64,000 nucleotides of DNA, taken from Candidatus Thorarchaeota archaeon (GTDB lineage Archaea; Asgardarchaeota; Thorarchaeia; Thorarchaeales; Thorarchaeaceae). The translations under genes and the position numbers were made by a program. Shown here one piece after another: positions 61,025 through 64,000 of this stretch; position 1 is the first letter of the stretch; each line of letters begins with the position of its first letter. Below the pieces are notes generated by a model. The model did no database searches. It had not been told where the DNA came from and saw nothing but the letters and a program-made list of their open reading frames with translations. Where the stretch lies: positions 1 to 64,000 of the forward strand of contig JAEORN010000036.1 of the NCBI GenBank assembly GCA_016840825.1. Direction: 5' to 3'.

Positions 61025-62086
61025 ATGTTGACATATACCCTTCGAAAAGATGAGATGACAAAACTCGTCGAGACTCTCAAGGAAGAGTATGATGTGTATG
61101 GTCCTGTCCCGAAGCGAACATCTCATGTGTTTGCTCGATTGGATGACCCAACCAAACTTGACCTTGATTATGATTCTACGATAATGTCACCAAAGAAGTA
61201 TTTCACTCCGAGCAATCAAATTCTCATGCGTGTCAGCATGAAGAATATGACAATTGAAGATACCGTGAATGAGATACAGACAGAAAAGCCGCGAGTTATT
61301 CTAGGGCTGCATCCATGTGATATTCATGGAATATCATTTCTCAATCGAGTCTTTATTAGGGGTTACAAGGATCCTTACTATGAAGCATACAGAGAGAATA
61401 CAGTCATTATTGGATTGAACTGCTTAGAGCCATGTAAATACGGATTTTGTCGTTCTGTTCACAAGAACTATGTTCATGAAGGATATGATCTGTTCCTTAC
61501 TGAAATCTCTAGTACTCACTACTATGTTCATATTGGCACACCAAAAGGAGACCGACTACGTGTATCTGCTCCTGAGTTTTTCAAACTTGCTACTGATGAG
61601 GATAATCATTCATTCAGAATTGCTATGAGTAAAAAGCATGAGAATCTCCCTCTTGCATTGCATATTGAGAATATACATGAAAGCTTAGACATGGCATGGG
61701 ATGATGAGATTTGGAATGAACTTGGTGAGATATGTATGAATTGCGGCTCTTGTGCTATGGTTTGCCCGACTTGCTATTGTTTCGATGTTCAAGATAAGAT
61801 GGATCTTACACTATCAGAAACAGAGAGGACTCGAAAGTGGGATACCTGTCTTTTCTATGATTTTGCTCTTGCTGCTGGAGGTCATAACTTCAGAAAAGAT
61901 CCTGCTGCTAGATTGAAGTACAGATTCTACCATAAGTTTCGAGGAGCGATAGAGGAGCAAGGGGAAATCGGATGTACCGGGTGTGGTCGTTGCATTGAAA
62001 CATGTCCTGCAGGAATAAGCATCAAGGATGTTCTTCAAAGGATCCAAGAAAGTTGGGCTGTTCTACCAGCACAAGGAGGTCTTTGA
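61025..62086 (+). CDS. hydB: [NiFe] hydrogenase Fe-S subunit, HydB type
   Basis: 353 residues, beta-subunit type of cytosolic group 3 hydrogenases. Two C-terminal-half ferredoxin motifs: CMNCGSCAMVCPTCYCFD (about 238-255) and CTGCGRCIETCP (about 318-329). The N-terminal domain includes LGLHPCDIHGISFLNRVF and CLEPCKYGFCRSVHK. It links the flavin subunit to the small subunit. GGAGGT for the next gene lies in its 3' end. Gene order B-G-D-A equals that of the Pyrococcus soluble (sulf)hydrogenases, group 3b. Confidence 0.92.
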   Translation: MLTYTLRKDEMTKLVETLKEEYDVYGPVPKRTSHVFARLDDPTKLDLDYDSTIMSPKKYFTPSNQILMRVSMKNMTIEDTVNEIQTEKPRVILGLHPCDIHGISFLNRVFIRGYKDPYYEAYRENTVIIGLNCLEPCKYGFCRSVHKNYVHEGYDLFLTEISSTHYYVHIGTPKGDRLRVSAPEFFKLATDEDNHSFRIAMSKKHENLPLALHIENIHESLDMAWDDEIWNELGEICMNCGSCAMVCPTCYCFDVQDKMDLTLSETERTRKWDTCLFYDFALAAGGHNFRKDPAARLKYRFYHKFRGAIEEQGEIGCTGCGRCIETCPAGISIKDVLQRIQESWAVLPAQGGL

Positions 62087-62087
62087 A

Positions 62088-62936
62088 ATGCAAGTAGAAA
62101 TGATAAGAGACAATGAATACGTGCCCGAAGTCGCAACACTTGTGAAAAAAATCAAGATGACCAAGCGTGAATCCCTATTCGAGTTCAAATTCGACGATCC
62201 TATAGTTCAAAGTCTATTCACCTACATCCCTGGTCAATTCGTACAATTGAGTATCTTTGGAGTTGGCGAAGCTCCCTTCGCTCTTTCCTCCACTCCTACT
62301 AGAAGAGACGTGATTCAACTGGGAGTGAGGAAAATTGGTGATGTTACCGATGCTCTTCACAAACTTGAAGAAGGAGCCCAAGTTGGCATCCGTGGACCAT
62401 ATGGAAATGGCTTCCCTATGAACAGCATGAAAGGTCATAACATCCTTTTTGTTGCTGGAGGAATGGGTCTCGTACCTCTGCGCTCAGTTGTAAACTTTGT
62501 AGCAGATAACCGAGGTGACTATGGTAAAGTAACCATCTTCTCAGGAGCGTGTCTTCCTGAAGAACGTGTTTTTGTTGAGGAGATAGAAGGCATATGGCCC
62601 AAGGTCCCGAATTTTGAGGTCCATCAAACCGTTGACGCATGTCATGAGGACTGGACTGGAAACGTCGGTGTTGTTACTACACTATTCAGCAAGTGTTTGG
62701 TTGATTCTACTAACACAGTAGCAGTGGTCTGTGGTCCTCCCATAATGTACAAGTTTGTTGTTCAAGATTTGCTTAAACTAGGATTCGCGAAAGATGACAT
62801 CTTTCTCTCCCTAGAACGTCGAATGAAATGTGGTATTGGTAAATGCGCACATTGTCAAGTTGGTCATAAGCTAACTTGTGTTGATGGGCCAGTGTTCACT
62901 TACTTTGAGGCTGAACGCCTCATTGAGAGTATCTAG
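62088..62936 (+). CDS. hydG: [NiFe] hydrogenase FAD/NAD(P)-binding subunit, HydG type
   Basis: 282 residues from ATG 62088, which has AGGAGGT eight bases upstream; the frame is open 20 codons further but those overlap hydB. The ferredoxin-reductase fold has an FAD part (YIPGQFVQLSIFGVGEAPFA), a nucleotide loop ILFVAGGMGLVPLRS and a C-terminal [2Fe-2S] motif CGIGKCAHCQVGHKLTC. It transfers electrons between NAD(P)H and the Fe-S subunits of the hydrogenase. Confidence 0.92.
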   Translation: MQVEMIRDNEYVPEVATLVKKIKMTKRESLFEFKFDDPIVQSLFTYIPGQFVQLSIFGVGEAPFALSSTPTRRDVIQLGVRKIGDVTDALHKLEEGAQVGIRGPYGNGFPMNSMKGHNILFVAGGMGLVPLRSVVNFVADNRGDYGKVTIFSGACLPEERVFVEEIEGIWPKVPNFEVHQTVDACHEDWTGNVGVVTTLFSKCLVDSTNTVAVVCGPPIMYKFVVQDLLKLGFAKDDIFLSLERRMKCGIGKCAHCQVGHKLTCVDGPVFTYFEAERLIESI

Positions 62937-62949
62937 GAGGCAAATGAAG

Positions 62950-63720
62950 ATGGCAAATAAACCCAAGGTAGGTATCTTTGGCTTTACTGGGTGTGCAGGT
63001 TGTCAGCTGAATATCCTGAATCTTGAAGATCATATTGTCGACCTTTTGGGACTTGTGGACATCACAACATGGGTGATGGCTAAAGGTGAGAATTCCCCGG
63101 GACCATGGGATGTAGCAATTATTGAGGGTTCTATTGCAAAAAGCAGTGAGATTGAAAGAATCAAGAAGATACGTGAGAATTGTACCATCCTCGTTGCAGT
63201 GGGATCTTGTGCTACTCATGGCGGTCTTCCTGCAATGAGGAATGTGCGGGACACTGACATGATGGTCCATACAGTATATGGAGAAAACATAGACCAATTA
63301 GATGTTCTGAGCAAAATCATGCCAGTATCACATTATGTGAAGGTTGATGCAGCACTACCTGGATGTCCGATGGACAAATTTGAGTTTGTCGAAGCAGTGA
63401 AGGCAATAGCGATTGGGAAGACCCCATTCGTTCCTAATTATGCGGTCTGCTACGAATGTAAAATCCGCGAGAATGCTTGTTTACTAAAGGAAGGTAAATT
63501 CTGCATGGGTCCTGTTACACAAGCTGGATGCAAAGCATTATGCCCAAGCAATGGGACAACTTGCGAAGGCTGTCGAGGACCTGTAGCTCAGGTTAACTTT
63601 ACTGCAGAATACACGATACTCAAGGAACTAGGTGCGACACCTGAGGAGATTAAACGACGCTTCTTGAAATATTGCTCATCGATTGCTGATATGCCAGAAT
63701 ACCAGGAGTTGAGCTTCTAA
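62950..63720 (+). CDS. hydD: [NiFe] hydrogenase small subunit, HydD type
   Basis: 256 residues. FTGCAGCQLN (Cys15, Cys18), VGSCATHGGLPA and LPGCPMDKFEF are the proximal [4Fe-4S] ligands. The C-terminal CYECKIRENAC, CMGPVTQAGCKALC and CEGCRG hold the further clusters of the group 3 small subunit. ATG 62950 is preferred (GGAGG nine bases upstream); ATG 62944 is six bases earlier. It pairs with the large subunit that overlaps it by one base. Confidence 0.92.
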   Translation: MANKPKVGIFGFTGCAGCQLNILNLEDHIVDLLGLVDITTWVMAKGENSPGPWDVAIIEGSIAKSSEIERIKKIRENCTILVAVGSCATHGGLPAMRNVRDTDMMVHTVYGENIDQLDVLSKIMPVSHYVKVDAALPGCPMDKFEFVEAVKAIAIGKTPFVPNYAVCYECKIRENACLLKEGKFCMGPVTQAGCKALCPSNGTTCEGCRGPVAQVNFTAEYTILKELGATPEEIKRRFLKYCSSIADMPEYQELSF

Positions 63721-64000
63721 TGACAGAGAGTAATATCGAATTAAAACACATTGCGCGTGTTGAGGGACATGGTTCACTCTACGTAACTACAAAAGACAAC
63801 AGACTAGTGGATGTTCAGATGGCTGTAGACGAAGGTGCCCGTCTGTTTGAAGCTTTCTTGGTAGGTCGAGAATTCAAAGAGGTTCCGGAAATCGCTTGTC
63901 GTATCTGTGCTATCTGTTCAGCTTCACACAGAGTTGTATCAACAAAAGCCGTTGAGAAGGCGATGGGGATTCAGGTTTCTGAACAGGATACCGATCTTAG
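63720..64000 (+). CDS. hydA: [NiFe] hydrogenase large subunit, N-terminal part (cut by right edge)
   Basis: The last 281 bases encode MTESNIELKHIARVEGHGSL and on, with IARVEGHG and the first nickel-binding pair in RICAICSASH (Cys63 and Cys66). This is the large subunit of the hydrogenase, which binds the NiFe(CN)2CO site. Its start shares a base with the hydD stop (TAATG). The C-terminal DPCxxC ligands lie outside the window. Confidence 0.93.
   Translation, partial: MTESNIELKHIARVEGHGSLYVTTKDNRLVDVQMAVDEGARLFEAFLVGREFKEVPEIACRICAICSASHRVVSTKAVEKAMGIQVSEQDTDL

Noticed and set aside
1..64000. Search by eye for tRNA, rRNA, CRISPR arrays, transposases and integrases
   Set aside because: No cloverleaf, repeat-spacer pattern, DDE/HUH motif or terminal inverted repeat was recognised; a short tRNA with intron could still be missed.

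Overview
The window comes from an archaeon. Archaeal markers are a prenyl-diphosphate synthase and a geranylgeranyl-reductase-family enzyme (isoprenoid lipids), an MtrH-type methyltransferase, an RPA-like OB-fold protein, an ADP-forming acyl-CoA synthetase, a cytosolic group-3-type [NiFe] hydrogenase in HydBGDA order, a CcmE of the CxxxY type with no CcmH, and TATA-like boxes combined with Shine-Dalgarno sites. The mix of complex I, c-type cytochromes, MutS and MtrH fits an Asgard-type lineage, but that placement is inference. No rRNA, tRNA, CRISPR array or insertion sequence was recognised.

Layout. Positions 1-12885 hold a truncated mtrH-like gene, a decayed stretch, a PD-(D/E)xK-like protein beside mutS, lipid/quinone prenyl genes, two split-barrel (PNPOx-like) genes and an HdrD/GlcF-type Fe-S protein. 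Positions 13113-27846 hold a complex I locus in an unusual form. NuoB is the C-terminal domain of a GlcD-type FAD dehydrogenase, and no NuoE, NuoF or NuoG is present. The rest runs A-J-K-C-D-H-I-(M-like)-L-M-N, with four antiporter-like subunits instead of three. Positions 27960-31068 hold two tandem seven-CxxCH membrane cytochromes. Positions 31247-39017 hold the cytochrome c maturation genes (CcmF on +, CcmABCDE on -), a secreted alpha/alpha-barrel-like protein and a flavoprotein.

Positions 39099-51479, all on the minus strand, hold three more GlcD/GlcF-like pairs. One sits with a separate monoheme protein and a 4-TM protein. Another sits with a protein carrying both of these parts in one chain. 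Positions 51697-60734 hold an acyl-CoA synthetase, a CFI-box zinc-ribbon protein, a 2129-residue polytopic membrane protein and an OB-fold protein. Positions 60887-64000 hold the hydrogenase operon, cut by the right edge.

How it may work together (inference). UbiA/MenA-like and prenyl-synthase genes could supply a quinone. Flavin/Fe-S dehydrogenases of the GlcD/GlcF type would feed electrons either straight into a complex I body through the fused NuoB domain or into membrane heme proteins. The Ccm genes would mature the cytochromes that act downstream. The main candidate for an undescribed system is this modular family of four GlcD/GlcF units, each with a different membrane coupling device, one being complex I itself.
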